Assembly: GCA_946186505.1 (NCBI GenBank)
Contig: CAMHNI010000008.1
Location: 1-64,000, forward strand
DNA length: 64,000 nt
Reading direction: 5' to 3'
Source: an uncultured Prevotellaceae bacterium
GTDB lineage: Bacteria; Bacteroidota; Bacteroidia; Bacteroidales; Bacteroidaceae
Below, piece after piece: positions 37,197 to 47,000 of this stretch. The first letter of the stretch is position 1. The number at the start of each line of letters is the position of its first letter. The notes below the pieces were generated by a model. That model made no database searches, was not told where the DNA came from, and saw only the letters and a list, made by a program, of their open reading frames with translations. The position numbers and the translations under genes are program-made.

Positions 37197-38312
37197 TTAT
37201 TTGTCTTTATTGTCGTCAGTAATGATTTCCGGGCCGCGCACCTTGTCCTTGATGCCGATGCCCTTCTTAATCTCGATATTCACACCGTCGGAGAGACCGG
37301 TGGTGACCTGCGTACGCTCGTACTTCTTGTCCTTGCCCTCGCCTTTTATGACATAGACGAAGGTGGTGTCGCCGCTGAACTCAATGGCACTCTCAGGAAC
37401 GGTGAGCACGTTCTCGGCACGAGCCAGAACGATTTCGGCATTGGCGCTGTAGCCTGAGCGGATTTTTCCGCCCTCAGCCAGCTTCACAGCGGCCTTGATT
37501 TCAAACTGGTTGGCGCCGTTCGACTCGACAGCCTTCGGCGAGATGTACTCCAAGGCGGCATCGAACTTCAGGTCCTGCAAGGCACCGATGGTAATCTTCA
37601 TCGGCATAGAAGGCACCAACTGTCCTACCTCCGTCTCGTCTATGTTGCCTCGGAAGATGAGGTCGTTCATATTGGCAACGGTGGCAATGGTAGTACCATC
37701 GTTGAACGTGTTACTATTGATAACGGAATTACCCACCTTTACGGGAATGTCGAGGATAACACCGCTGATGGTGCTTCGGATGAGCGTCGACGAAGCCTTG
37801 GCGTTCGACTTCGACACACCCTCGCGAACCACCTGAAGGGCATCTTCAGCGGCAGACTTCTCCTCCTTGGCCTGACGCAGTTGCTGACGGACCTTGTCGA
37901 ACTCATCGTCAGAGACGAGCTGCTGGTTGTGCAGATTCTCCTCGCGCTGGAAGTCAACCTCGGCCTGCTTCAGGTTCAGCGAAGCTAAGCGCACGCGGCT
38001 CTCGGCACTCGAAAGCTGGCCCATATCGGGGATGACTTTCACCTTGGCGATGACCTCACCAGCCTGAACATACTGGCCGGGCTCCTTCATCAGTTCGGCG
38101 ATGATACCTGAGATTTGGGGCTTGATATTCACCTCGTTGCGAGGCTCAATCTTACCCGTGATGATAGTGGTTTTCTGGATGCTGTCAGTCTTTGGCGTGA
38201 ACTCGTTGTAGACCGTCTCCTTGGGTTGGCTTTTCTGCCAGAGAAACACGAATGTTCCGATGAAAATCAGCGCGATAATGGCGGCGATAATCAGTTTGCT
38301 GTACTTTTTCAT
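37197..38312 (-). CDS. MacA-like periplasmic adaptor (HlyD family)
   Basis: 371 residues: an N-terminal signal anchor (LIIAAIIALIFIGTFVFLW), lipoyl half-domain (EVNIKPQISGIIAEL), a coiled-coil hairpin (about 100-165), second lipoyl half (STISGVILDIPVKVGNSV) and barrel, then a membrane-proximal domain with ERTQVTTGLSDG. This is the MacA layout. It links the inner-membrane FtsX-type permeases encoded just upstream to TolC. It starts 58 bp after the end of the upstream permease gene, and the TolC start follows 3 bp after its stop. Confidence 0.9.
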   Translation of the reverse strand: MKKYSKLIIAAIIALIFIGTFVFLWQKSQPKETVYNEFTPKTDSIQKTTIITGKIEPRNEVNIKPQISGIIAELMKEPGQYVQAGEVIAKVKVIPDMGQLSSAESRVRLASLNLKQAEVDFQREENLHNQQLVSDDEFDKVRQQLRQAKEEKSAAEDALQVVREGVSKSNAKASSTLIRSTISGVILDIPVKVGNSVINSNTFNDGTTIATVANMNDLIFRGNIDETEVGQLVPSMPMKITIGALQDLKFDAALEYISPKAVESNGANQFEIKAAVKLAEGGKIRSGYSANAEIVLARAENVLTVPESAIEFSGDTTFVYVIKGEGKDKKYERTQVTTGLSDGVNIEIKKGIGIKDKVRGPEIITDDNKDK

Positions 38313-38369
38313 ATTGCTTCTATATTTTACTTATTCCTTGGGATGTTGGCGGGGGAACCGCCAACCACA

Positions 38370-39617
38370 CTATTCGTCGCGCATGGCATCGACGGGTTTT
38401 ATTGACATGGCACGGGCGGCAGGAGCAAGACCGGCAAGGACACCCATCGCAGAAACTATCAGAGCGGCGACGAGGGCCGTCCAGAAGCCCACCTGGAAAT
38501 GGGCTGCGAGGATGCCGTCCTCGGTATTGCCTAACTCAAGCATCTGCAGGATGAGGACGGCAAAGAGGATGCCGCTCATTCCAGCCACAAACGTCAGCAC
38601 AATGCTCTCGCTGATAATCTGTCCGAGAATCACACGGGGCGTAGCGCCGATGGCACGACGGATGCCTATCTCTGTGGTACGTTCACGAACAGTCACCATC
38701 ATGATGTTCGACACGCCGATAGAGCCTGCCAGTAGCGTTCCGAGACCCACTAACCAGATAAGGAAGTTAACACCCTTGAACAGGTTGTCGAGCAATTGGA
38801 AGAGCACCTCGGTGTTGAACACCATTGCGCCCTGCTCGTCAGTGGGGTCGATGGTATGGGCACGGGCGACGGTCTCGCGAATGCGGTCAGTGATTTTCGA
38901 CATCACAACGCCAGGACGTCCCGTGACGGCAATCAAGTCAACAGCGTTGCCACGGTTGTAGGCCTGCTGCATGAAGGTCAGCGGCAGGGTGACACCAGTG
39001 CCGTTTTCGCCGCTGATGTTAACGCCCTCGCTCATATTGTAATCGACACCCACTATCTGGTAGTAGATATTGTCGATGCGGATGCGCTTGCCACAGGGGT
39101 CGCCGCCACCAGGGAATAGTTCCTTGTAGGTCTTCTTCTGGATGACGCATACCTTGCGGTGGTCCTTGATATCGGCCTCGTCGATGTATCGGCCATAAAA
39201 CATTTTCGGCTCGTTGACATTCTGGTAGTCAGGCATAGCACCATTGACGCCGACAGTTGCCTTGCGGTCGCCATAATAGGCGGTGCCGCCGTTCGAAAAG
39301 AGCAGGGGCGTGACAACGTCGAGTTCAGGCACACTGCGACGTATGCGCTCTACGTCCTTGTAGTCCATCGTCCACATACGACCCTTGCGGAACCCCTTGT
39401 AAGCCTTGCTCGTAGGCTGTGCCCACACCAGGGCGCTGTTAGTGGCGAAGCCTGCGAAGTTCTGCTGGAGCAGTTCTTTCAGTCCGTTGCCGCCACCCAT
39501 CAGTGCCACAAGCATAAACACGCCCCAGAACACGCCGAAACCCGTCAGGAACGAGCGCGACTTGTTGCGCGTCAGGGTGTCGAGCACCTCTCTGTAGGAA
39601 TCAATATCTATTCTCAT
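38370..39617 (-). CDS. MacB-like FtsX-family permease (second)
   Basis: 415 residues without an ATPase domain. One N-terminal helix (FLTGFGVFWGVFMLVALMGG), a large MacB periplasmic domain (about 45-290), then three C-terminal helices with the FtsX motif VRERTTEIGIRRAIGATPR. It probably pairs with the next upstream permease as a heterodimer driven by the separate ATPase. Such pumps move peptides, lipoproteins or drugs to TolC by a mechanical stroke. Same strand and operon as its neighbours. Confidence 0.9.
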   Translation of the reverse strand: MRIDIDSYREVLDTLTRNKSRSFLTGFGVFWGVFMLVALMGGGNGLKELLQQNFAGFATNSALVWAQPTSKAYKGFRKGRMWTMDYKDVERIRRSVPELDVVTPLLFSNGGTAYYGDRKATVGVNGAMPDYQNVNEPKMFYGRYIDEADIKDHRKVCVIQKKTYKELFPGGGDPCGKRIRIDNIYYQIVGVDYNMSEGVNISGENGTGVTLPLTFMQQAYNRGNAVDLIAVTGRPGVVMSKITDRIRETVARAHTIDPTDEQGAMVFNTEVLFQLLDNLFKGVNFLIWLVGLGTLLAGSIGVSNIMMVTVRERTTEIGIRRAIGATPRVILGQIISESIVLTFVAGMSGILFAVLILQMLELGNTEDGILAAHFQVGFWTALVAALIVSAMGVLAGLAPAARAMSIKPVDAMRDE

Positions 39618-39650
39618 AATCTTCTAGTTTCTCTAGTATTTCTAGTTGGT

Positions 39651-40892
39651 CTAGTCAGCCCGAAGGGCTTCAATGGGGCGGATTCTACTTGCTTTATAGG
39701 CGGGAATGAGACCGGCGATGGTGCCGGCGATGATCATTACCATCGTCGCCTCGATACACACGTCAAGGCCAACGGTAGGGTCGAGGAACATCGTGGCTTT
39801 GAAAAGGCCCGTGTCAATGGTCTCGTGGCCTATTGTCGCGTCCATATACTCGTTGGCAGCCACACCGAGCACCATACCTATATAACCGAAGAACGTCGTG
39901 ATGATGACACTCTCGATGATAATCAGCTTGAGGATGCTCCAGGGCTTGGCACCAATGGCCTTGCGGATACCAAACTCGTGGGTACGCTCCTTGACGGTAA
40001 TCAGCATAATGTTCGACACGCCGACAATTCCTGATAACAGCGTAAAGAGTCCCACAATCCAGAGGGCAGTGCGGATGATGCCTATACCCTGCTCCATCTG
40101 CAGGTTCTGAGTGAAACGGTTCCACAGCCAGACGGCGTCCTCATCCTCAGGATGCGCCTGATGCTCCGCGTTCAGGCGGTGGCGGTAATCCTTCTCAAAG
40201 GCCTCGTTGGCTTCCTCCGTGGGCAGGCCGTGGAAGGTAAACTCTATGCGGCCGGCATCGTCGGTATTCGCGCCATAGATGCGCTTGATGGCTGTATAGC
40301 TGCTGAACACATCGGCGCGCCCGTTCTCGTTCTCCTTGTAAATGCCCACCACCTTGAAGGCAAAGTTGCCAACGTTGACGAAGTCACCAACACGGCATTT
40401 CAGCTCCTTCGCCTGCTTATTGCCCAGGACGAGCACCTTGCGGCTCTCCTTCAGGTCGATGTTGTTGATAAAACGACCCTGAAGCATCTCCACCTTGTTT
40501 ATCTTCGTGTGGTTGGGGTAAACACCGCTGATGCTGGTGGAGATATACTGCTGTCCGAGACTGATGACGGCACTGGTGTTGTACTGCGCCCCCACCTCGT
40601 CTACGTTCTTCGAAAACTCCTTGGCCGTAATCTCCATATCGCGTTCGTGGAGACGAATGTCGCGGCCTTCCTTCAGGCCCTGATAGGGCTTTGACGTCCA
40701 GCCGCCGAACACCACCATCGACGAGGAGAGGAAACGGTCGCTCTGCTTCAGGTTGGCATTGATAAGTCCGTTGCCAGCACCCAACAGCACGATGAGCATG
40801 AAGATGCCCCACGCCACGGCGAATCCCGTCAGCGTCGTGCGGAGCTTATTCCTCCTCGCCGTAGACCATATTTCTGTGATAATATCTCTCAT
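39651..40892 (-). CDS. MacB-like FtsX-family permease (first)
   Basis: 413 residues from the ATG at 40892; ten extra codons upstream (start at 40922) are open, but this start aligns with its paralogue (M-R-x-x-x-x-x-x-E). N-terminal helix TTLTGFAVAWGIFMLIVLLG, a periplasmic MacB domain, and three C-terminal helices with KERTHEFGIRKAIGAKPW. A paralogue of the gene 33 bp downstream. The 87-bp gap to the ATPase gene holds an attcgt-rich imperfect inverted repeat (40915-40980). Confidence 0.9.
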   Translation of the reverse strand: MRDIITEIWSTARRNKLRTTLTGFAVAWGIFMLIVLLGAGNGLINANLKQSDRFLSSSMVVFGGWTSKPYQGLKEGRDIRLHERDMEITAKEFSKNVDEVGAQYNTSAVISLGQQYISTSISGVYPNHTKINKVEMLQGRFINNIDLKESRKVLVLGNKQAKELKCRVGDFVNVGNFAFKVVGIYKENENGRADVFSSYTAIKRIYGANTDDAGRIEFTFHGLPTEEANEAFEKDYRHRLNAEHQAHPEDEDAVWLWNRFTQNLQMEQGIGIIRTALWIVGLFTLLSGIVGVSNIMLITVKERTHEFGIRKAIGAKPWSILKLIIIESVIITTFFGYIGMVLGVAANEYMDATIGHETIDTGLFKATMFLDPTVGLDVCIEATMVMIIAGTIAGLIPAYKASRIRPIEALRAD

Positions 40893-40914
40893 AGTCTTTT
40901 TACTTTCTACTACG

Positions 40915-40980
40915 AATTTCACGAATTACGCTAATTATCTTGCGCAGCTAATTCGTTTAATTCGTATAATTCGTAGTCGT
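40915..40980. repeat. ATTCGT-rich imperfect inverted repeat
   Basis: ctacgaatttcacgaattac and its partner ttaattcgtataattcgtag form an imperfect palindrome in the gap between the ATPase and permease genes. A similar gaacgaattacacgaat segment lies at 21112-21128 between TolC and the HlyD gene. Confidence 0.5.
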
Positions 40981-41699
40981 TATTTCATCAGTCCTCCACT
41001 GCCGAACGGCGAGGCATTGTGGTTGAGGTTCTCCTCAATCTGGCCGATGATGCCGTCCTTGATGTGTACTATCTTGTTCGTCTCGTTTGCCACACCGCTC
41101 TCGTGCGTCACCACGACGATGGTCATACCGTCGTCCTGGTTCAGCTGCTTCAGCAACTGCATCACCTCCACAGAGGTCTTCGAGTCAAGTGCGCCCGTAG
41201 GCTCATCGGCCAGAATGATCTGTGGATGGGTGATGAGTGCTCGGGCTATTGCCACGCGCTGTTTCTGTCCTCCCGACAGTTCATTGGGGTAATGTTCGGC
41301 CCAGTCGAGGAGGCCCAGACGCTCCAGATACTCCAGAGCCATCTGATGACGCTTCCTCCTGGACACCCCTTGATAAAATAATGGCAACTCAACGTTTTCC
41401 ACGGCAGTCTTAAACGAGATGAGATTAAACGATTGGAAAATGAAGCCTATCATACGGTTGCGGTAGTCGGCAGCCTTGCGCTCCGAGAGGTCCCAGATGC
41501 GGACGCCGGCCAGTTCGTAGAGGCCAGAGTCGTAGTTGTCGAGAATCCCCAATATATTCAATAAGGTGGACTTGCCCGACCCCGAGGCCCCCATAATACT
41601 GACGAACTCGCCCTTCGCAATGTCGAGGTTGATGCCCTTCAGCACGTGCAGCGGCTGTGCTCCGAAATAGGTCTTGTTTACGTTTTCTAAATGAATCAT
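40980..41699 (-). CDS. ABC transporter ATPase, LolD/MacB type
   Basis: 239 residues, the normal size for a stand-alone MacB/LolD ATPase. Walker A GASGSGKSTLL, signature LSGGQKQRVAIARAL, Walker B IILADEPTGALD and switch His in VVVTHESG are all present. It powers the two FtsX-type permeases encoded downstream. It is the first gene of the operon (ATPase, permease, permease, adaptor, TolC); the barrel gene ends 88 bp upstream in the same direction, so read-through from that operon is possible. Confidence 0.93.
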   Translation of the reverse strand: MIHLENVNKTYFGAQPLHVLKGINLDIAKGEFVSIMGASGSGKSTLLNILGILDNYDSGLYELAGVRIWDLSERKAADYRNRMIGFIFQSFNLISFKTAVENVELPLFYQGVSRRKRHQMALEYLERLGLLDWAEHYPNELSGGQKQRVAIARALITHPQIILADEPTGALDSKTSVEVMQLLKQLNQDDGMTIVVVTHESGVANETNKIVHIKDGIIGQIEENLNHNASPFGSGGLMK

Positions 41700-41787
41700 T
41701 TGGTTGATAATATCTTATATTTCGTACGTTAGACGCACATAGTATGCGAAAAGTTTCAGAACTGTAAACTAAAAAAACTTAAATCTG

Positions 41788-44754
41788 TCAGAAGAAGAAG
41801 AACGGGTCGGGTTCCTTTTTCCCCTTGGGGTACTTCCGGAACTGGTACGTCAGCTTCAGCAGCGCGTACTGGGAGACGACGTTGGTGTAGGTCTCCGTTC
41901 GTCCCTGCGCGTTGATGTTATACTGCCGATTGCTGAGCTGCCCCAGCAGGTCGAAGCCCTCGATGCTGACGGTGAGCTTGTTCTTCAGCAACTGTCGGCT
42001 CAGCTTCGCGCCCCAAATCAGTTCGTCGCGGTTCATCTCCGGGTCGCTGTAGCCGCGACGGCAGTAGTTGGCGATACTCGTGGTAAACTGCAGCTTCCAA
42101 GGCAGTTGCAGCAGAGCCGCCAGTCCGTAGCTGAAGTTGCCGGCCTTGACGCGCTGGAAGTCGTCACGATTGCTGGTGACGTGGTTCAGCGCCCCACTGA
42201 GGCCGATGCTCAGTTCGTGGTTACCGCGACCTTCGCCTGCAGGCAGCTGGTAGTTGACCGTAAGCCGGTCGTCGATGCTGGTATTATGGACGGTGCTCTC
42301 GGCACTGGCGGTATAGCCTGCCACGCTGTTCAGGTCGACGCTATGGTTGTAGGTGAAGCCGAGGTTATTCTCGAACTTCAGCAGTCTCTTTTTCAGTTTA
42401 ATCGTCTGGCCGAAACCGAAACTGGACGTGATGTTCCAGTTGCCATCGACGTTGACGGGCTTCGTTGTAGTGCGTCCGCTGGCCTTGTCGTACACCATGC
42501 TGGTGGCAACGGCATTGTAGGTGTGGCTGTAGTTGACGTAGGCGTTGAGCGTTTGCATCTTGGGACCTCCCATCCGCCAGAAGTTACCGCCAAGGTTCAG
42601 CATGTGCGTCTTGTGCAGGTCGGGGTTCGAGTAGCTGATGTTCAGCGGGTCGCTGTCATCGACATAGCTGACCAGTGTCATGATATCGGGCACGCTGGTC
42701 TGATAGGAGGCGTTCAAGCCCATTCGCATGACGGCAGGCTGAGTGTCGTCAAGACCCACGAAGATGGCACCGCCCTCGTGCTTAGGGGCATACTCTATCT
42801 GCAGGATGGGGTTCAGCATCCAGTTGCTTTGCGTGAGGTGCTGCTCTGTCTGGCGGAAGTAGTCCAGCTGCTTGTGTACCTGCTGTAGCGGCAGTTCCAG
42901 CAGGATATGGCCATCGCCAAGGAAGCTTGGAGCCAGGGTGAGGGATGCCCTCAGATGCTGGGTGTTGTCGTGGCGGGTGTAGTTGTAGCTGTTTGGCGAG
43001 TCGAGTACGCTGCGCAGGGCCTCGGCAGTCGACGGCAGCAGGTCGATGAGTGTGGAGTCGCGCCCAGGCAGGCGGTCCAGACGGTAAAGGGAGTTCTCAT
43101 TGTCGTTGTAAGAGTGGTTGTACGTATAATCAATACGCAGGTTATGACGGCCCAGCCCGACGTTATAGGCGGCATTGAGCGATGTGTTCCAATTGGTCGA
43201 GGGCGCATCTGTGTAGTTGTTGCGGAAGTCGCGCTGTCCCTGCAGCTTCATGTAATTCAGGTCCTGCAGCTGGTAGCTGTTCGACGACATGCGGCTGTAG
43301 TTGCCGCTGACCTGTAGCGACACGACGTCGGCCCACAGTTTGACGTGGGTTTGCACATCACCTCCTATGCTCAGGTTCTCGTTGTCGCCCTTGCTCTGCG
43401 TCTCGCGGCGGTTCAGCGTCAGCTGGCGGTATTTATCAGGATGCAGGAAGAGGTCGTCCAGCAGGTCGCCGTATTCCGCAGGGTCGGCATCGAACTGTGC
43501 CGAGCGGTTGCTGCCCCAGCTGTTGCCCGACGTGTAGCTCATGTTATAGCTGGCCATGGTAAGCAGCTGTTTGGGCGACCAGCTGAGATGGCCGTAGCTG
43601 GTGAAGTCGGAAGAGCGGTTGCGGCTGTAGTTGGCTGAGCGGCCGTAGGTGTCGCCGCCTGCCAGGTAGGTCTGGTTCGACGTCCACGTGTCGGTATGGT
43701 TGTTGTTATGCGAACCGCTGATGCTGATACCTGCCGAGAACTTGTCCTCCCATCCGCCGTAACTATAGCCCACCTGAGCGTTGCGGATGGTCTGCACACC
43801 CTGGGCGGCTTGTGGCTGGAGGGCGGTGAGATACGCTGAACCGCCAGCGCCTACAAACGCCCTGGTACCCTGGTCGTTCAGGTTGTTCAAGTTGGCGTTC
43901 AGCGACAGCTGGTGCATATCGGCACGACGGCTGGCCATCAGTCGCAGACCGTAGCGGTCGTCAGTGCCGGCTCCTGCCTCAATGTTGCCGAAGGTGCTGA
44001 CGGCATACTGCTTCTTCAGACGCACGTCCATCACGTAGGTCTTGTCGTTCATGTCGCGGTCCATCATCTCAGTGAGCTTGCCCTTGCGGTCGAACACCTT
44101 GATCTTGTTCACCGTGTAGGCGGGCAGGTTCTCGAGGGCTGCCTTGGGGTCGCCCTCGAAGAAGTCGCGCCCGTCTACCAGCAGGTTGTCTATCTTCTTG
44201 CCGTTCACCTTGATTTCGCCGTCCTTGTTCAGCTCGGCACCTGGCAGCTGGCGTATCAGGGCATCGAGCATCGACCCCTCGGCCAGGTTGAAGGCGTCGG
44301 CATTATAGACGACCGTATCGCCACGCATCACCATCTTGATTTTCGTACCCGTGACGGTCACCTCGCCCAGCATCTTCGACTCGCGCTTCATCTCGATGCG
44401 CCCTACGTCGGAATCGCCCTCACGTTTGTACTTCACCTCGAAGGGTGTGTAGGTGGTCTTGAAGCCGATGCACGACGTACGGATCAGGTACTTGCCCTTC
44501 TCCTTGACGGGCAGCTGGAAAAGACCGAAGCGGTTCAGCAGCAACGTGTCGCCGCCTACGGGATGGTAAGTCTCTATCACCGAACTGTCGGCAGCCGAGA
44601 GCAGGCTGATGGTGACATTGGGCACCACCTCGTGGGTAAACGCCTCGACCACGCGGCCCGTTACTACGCGGCTGTCGTTGTTTTGGGCGGCAGCACGGCT
44701 GGCAGGCCACAGCAACCCGATAATGAGCAGAAACAGGTAAAACGGTTGATTCAT
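41788..44754 (-). CDS. Large outer-membrane barrel with carboxypeptidase-like N-terminus
   Basis: 988 residues. Signal peptide (LFLLIIGLLWPASRAAA), a carboxypeptidase-regulatory-like domain (about 30-120), a TonB-type plug (about 130-235, with NLLVDGRDFFEGDPKAALEN), then a long barrel ending in DPFFFF. The plug motif and lack of a TonB box at the N-terminus fit the outer-membrane beta-barrel family of TonB-receptor relatives. It follows the GntR gene by 36 bp in the same direction, so it is probably the last gene of the GntR-controlled ABC operon. The sister protein at 61496 has the same DGQDFFG-type plug motif. Confidence 0.88.
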   Translation of the reverse strand: MNQPFYLFLLIIGLLWPASRAAAQNNDSRVVTGRVVEAFTHEVVPNVTISLLSAADSSVIETYHPVGGDTLLLNRFGLFQLPVKEKGKYLIRTSCIGFKTTYTPFEVKYKREGDSDVGRIEMKRESKMLGEVTVTGTKIKMVMRGDTVVYNADAFNLAEGSMLDALIRQLPGAELNKDGEIKVNGKKIDNLLVDGRDFFEGDPKAALENLPAYTVNKIKVFDRKGKLTEMMDRDMNDKTYVMDVRLKKQYAVSTFGNIEAGAGTDDRYGLRLMASRRADMHQLSLNANLNNLNDQGTRAFVGAGGSAYLTALQPQAAQGVQTIRNAQVGYSYGGWEDKFSAGISISGSHNNNHTDTWTSNQTYLAGGDTYGRSANYSRNRSSDFTSYGHLSWSPKQLLTMASYNMSYTSGNSWGSNRSAQFDADPAEYGDLLDDLFLHPDKYRQLTLNRRETQSKGDNENLSIGGDVQTHVKLWADVVSLQVSGNYSRMSSNSYQLQDLNYMKLQGQRDFRNNYTDAPSTNWNTSLNAAYNVGLGRHNLRIDYTYNHSYNDNENSLYRLDRLPGRDSTLIDLLPSTAEALRSVLDSPNSYNYTRHDNTQHLRASLTLAPSFLGDGHILLELPLQQVHKQLDYFRQTEQHLTQSNWMLNPILQIEYAPKHEGGAIFVGLDDTQPAVMRMGLNASYQTSVPDIMTLVSYVDDSDPLNISYSNPDLHKTHMLNLGGNFWRMGGPKMQTLNAYVNYSHTYNAVATSMVYDKASGRTTTKPVNVDGNWNITSSFGFGQTIKLKKRLLKFENNLGFTYNHSVDLNSVAGYTASAESTVHNTSIDDRLTVNYQLPAGEGRGNHELSIGLSGALNHVTSNRDDFQRVKAGNFSYGLAALLQLPWKLQFTTSIANYCRRGYSDPEMNRDELIWGAKLSRQLLKNKLTVSIEGFDLLGQLSNRQYNINAQGRTETYTNVVSQYALLKLTYQFRKYPKGKKEPDPFFFF

Positions 44755-44790
44755 TTCCTCAATTACTCATTTTCTCATTATACGCAGAGA

Positions 44791-45153
44791 CTATGCCTTT
44801 TGTTGCATGTCGTAGGCAACTTTAACATCTTCTAACGTGATGCCCAGCAGTTGCATCTGTCGGAACAGCTCTGGCAGGCGCTCTTTCATAAACGCCCGCT
44901 TGCGCTCCTTCAGTATCTGCTTCTTGGCACCCTTGGTGACGAAGTAGCCCAGACCGCGCTTATTATAGATAATGTTCGCGCGAGCCAGCTCGTCGTAGGC
45001 CTTCACTGCCGTGTTGGTGTTCACCTCAAGGAGCACGGCATACTCACGGACCGACGGAATGCGGTCGTCGTCCTGATACTTGCCTGCAAGTATCTCGTCG
45101 CAGAGGCGGTCGGCCATCTGCACGTATATCGCTTTATCGTTTGAGAATGTCAT
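44791..45153 (-). CDS. GntR-family regulator, YtrA type
   Basis: 120 residues: a winged helix-turn-helix (about 10-75, with DDRIPSVREYAVLLEVNTNTAVKAYDELARAN quoted only in part here: RIPSVREYAVLLEVN and KAYDEL) and a short dimerisation tail of two helices, which is the YtrA plan. Such repressors sit inside the ABC operon they control. It overlaps the upstream membrane-protein gene by 20 bp. A good operator candidate, TAGTGTA-N12-TACACTA, lies at 47853-47878 on the operon promoter. The inducer is unknown; YtrA relatives respond to cell-envelope antibiotics. Confidence 0.9.
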   Translation of the reverse strand: MTFSNDKAIYVQMADRLCDEILAGKYQDDDRIPSVREYAVLLEVNTNTAVKAYDELARANIIYNKRGLGYFVTKGAKKQILKERKRAFMKERLPELFRQMQLLGITLEDVKVAYDMQQKA

Positions 45154-46042
45154 AATTAAACCACTTGTTTGTTATTAACTGAAAACCTTTGAAGATACGG
45201 AACGATGCCCAATAGTTAATGATAGAGAATACCGGCAACACGAAGCACAGCACAACGCCTACGGTGGTGATTCCGCGTAAGACGTGGTCAACCCAGTTGT
45301 AAACAGCCAGATTGAAATATCCAAGGACGTAGTTGAACAGTCCCACGACAGCCAAAAGTGCCGCGCCCGTAATGACGAAGGCATATTTGCGGAATAACGT
45401 ACCACCGAGCGTAAAGACCGAGTGTACCCACACTGCCAGCACAACATGGAAAATCAACGTTGACCACTCATTCTGCCAGGTCCAGTAGATGCCGCTTGTC
45501 CACACCGTGATGAGACGTGGAATCAGCTTCGAAAACATCCAATGAACAGATGACGACCAATCGTAATAGGTCTTGTCAACGCCGTTGTAATAGGCCACCG
45601 CACCAACAGCATCCTCACCTGTCAACAGATGATTTCCCCAAATGGCAGCCATGCGGAGCGAATCGCCCACGATGTATGCCAGGAACATACCCAGCACACA
45701 GTTGACTGTCGTGTAGAACACCAGTGCGAGGAACTTCTCGAGGTTCGACGACGGCAACATCAGAAAAGTTCCCCGCTTGCGCTTGTCGTTGATGCTCGAA
45801 ACAACAGAGCTGACCATGATAACCGTTGTCACCGTCATCAATGCCGAGCCAATGTCGGCAAAATCCCATAGCATCCTTACTGGAGAGTGTGTGCTATCCA
45901 TGCCGTTTAAGCCATATATGAACAACTCTCCGAAGAAGACTGCAAAGGCAATGCCTGCCGAAAAAAACAGCAAATTGCGGAAGTTGGTGGCCAGCACCCA
46001 GCGCAACGTCTGGCCGAATCTATTGAAACTAAAACTATTCAT
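45134..46042 (-). CDS. ABC-2-like membrane protein (second)
   Basis: 302 residues with about six hydrophobic helices (for example LLFFSAGIAFAVFFGELFIYG, cut to LLFFSAGIAFAVFF, near 24; and FVITGAALLAVVGLF). The N-terminus NSFSFNRFGQTLRWVLATN closely matches that of the next gene upstream (IQFSFNRFGKMARWSLVND), and both carry the LMLPxSNLEK motif, so the two are paralogues forming a likely heterodimeric permease with the ATPase at 47001. No assigned substrate. The 3' end overlaps the GntR gene. Confidence 0.78.
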   Translation of the reverse strand: MNSFSFNRFGQTLRWVLATNFRNLLFFSAGIAFAVFFGELFIYGLNGMDSTHSPVRMLWDFADIGSALMTVTTVIMVSSVVSSINDKRKRGTFLMLPSSNLEKFLALVFYTTVNCVLGMFLAYIVGDSLRMAAIWGNHLLTGEDAVGAVAYYNGVDKTYYDWSSSVHWMFSKLIPRLITVWTSGIYWTWQNEWSTLIFHVVLAVWVHSVFTLGGTLFRKYAFVITGAALLAVVGLFNYVLGYFNLAVYNWVDHVLRGITTVGVVLCFVLPVFSIINYWASFRIFKGFQLITNKWFNYDILKR

Positions 46043-46047
46043 AACAA

Positions 46048-46851
46048 CTATACATTAACGTATTTACCAATTACTTGAGTTCTGCAGAAGAGCTTGTACG
46101 ACAGCCAGAAGTTCAGCACCGTCAAAGCAGACCAGATGACATAGTCAACAGTATACGATGAAGAAGCTGCAACCTGCTTCGACCCACCTCCAAACAGCCA
46201 TATAAACCCCATTAAACCCATGATGATGACAATAGTCGTGAATAGGGCATTAAACTTGCGCGAACGGAAGAACGTGGCACCAAGTGCATAGACAGAGTGC
46301 AGCCACATGGCTGTAAAATAATGATTGAAACCGCCATCCCTTGACAGATCTTCTAATGTGCGTGTTCTCCAGCCTACCATGCGCTCATCAAATAGGAAAT
46401 GAGTGGTTGCAAACGTCGGGTAGTCGCGTCCCACCAGCCAGTTCACCACATACTGAATCAGGTCGGCAGCAAAGAAAGCCAGAAGCAATATGGGCACCAG
46501 GAGAATCCATGTGGAATAGCGCATCAGGTATTTTTCCAGGTTCGAGGCCGGCAGCATCAGCTGCGTCTGGCGGTCGTGCTTACCCCTCATGCTGTAGAAC
46601 ATCAGCGAAGGACCTATGACAAAAGTGATGATGAATACATACAACGTGACGAAGAGGCATGGCATATAATGATCTCTAGTGTACCCTTTTTCATCATGTA
46701 TTATAGTACCATTTCCTTCCATAGTAAAGAACAAGAACACCAGCGTCAGCACTACCAGCATCTGCAGGAACGTCCTCACGTAGTAGCTCTTGTCGTTCAC
46801 GAGCGACCAGCGAGCCATCTTTCCGAATCTATTGAAACTAAACTGTATCAT
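46048..46851 (-). CDS. ABC-2-like membrane protein (first)
   Basis: 267 residues, about six helices, paralogous to its downstream neighbour (shared FSFNRFGxxxRW start and LMLPASNLEKYLM motif), with 5 bp between the two genes. Probably one half of an ABC permease powered by the ATPase encoded 149 bp upstream; a palindromic repeat fills that gap. Substrate unknown. Confidence 0.78.
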   Translation of the reverse strand: MIQFSFNRFGKMARWSLVNDKSYYVRTFLQMLVVLTLVFLFFTMEGNGTIIHDEKGYTRDHYMPCLFVTLYVFIITFVIGPSLMFYSMRGKHDRQTQLMLPASNLEKYLMRYSTWILLVPILLLAFFAADLIQYVVNWLVGRDYPTFATTHFLFDERMVGWRTRTLEDLSRDGGFNHYFTAMWLHSVYALGATFFRSRKFNALFTTIVIIMGLMGFIWLFGGGSKQVAASSSYTVDYVIWSALTVLNFWLSYKLFCRTQVIGKYVNV

Positions 46852-46888
46852 AAAAAACTTATTTTATTGGTTTCTTTAGTATTTCTTT

Positions 46889-46996
46889 CTCCCCCTGAGT
46901 CAGGGGGAGTTAGAGGGGGTCTGAAGAAGGGCAAGTGTGCGGATAGTTCAGCGGATGATCAGACCACCCCTACCCCCTCCTAACTCAGGAGGGGAA
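46889..46996. repeat. About 108-bp GC-rich palindromic element inside the ABC operon
   Basis: Left arm ctccccctgagtcagggggag then ttagagggggtctg; right arm cagaccacccctaccccctc then ctaactcaggagggg. The arms are imperfectly complementary over about 40 bp, each with an internal palindrome. The plan and size match the in-frame elements at 4854 and 22811, but here it is intergenic. The RNA could fold into a strong hairpin between the ATPase and permease cistrons. Confidence 0.7.
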
Positions 46997-47000
46997 AAAG

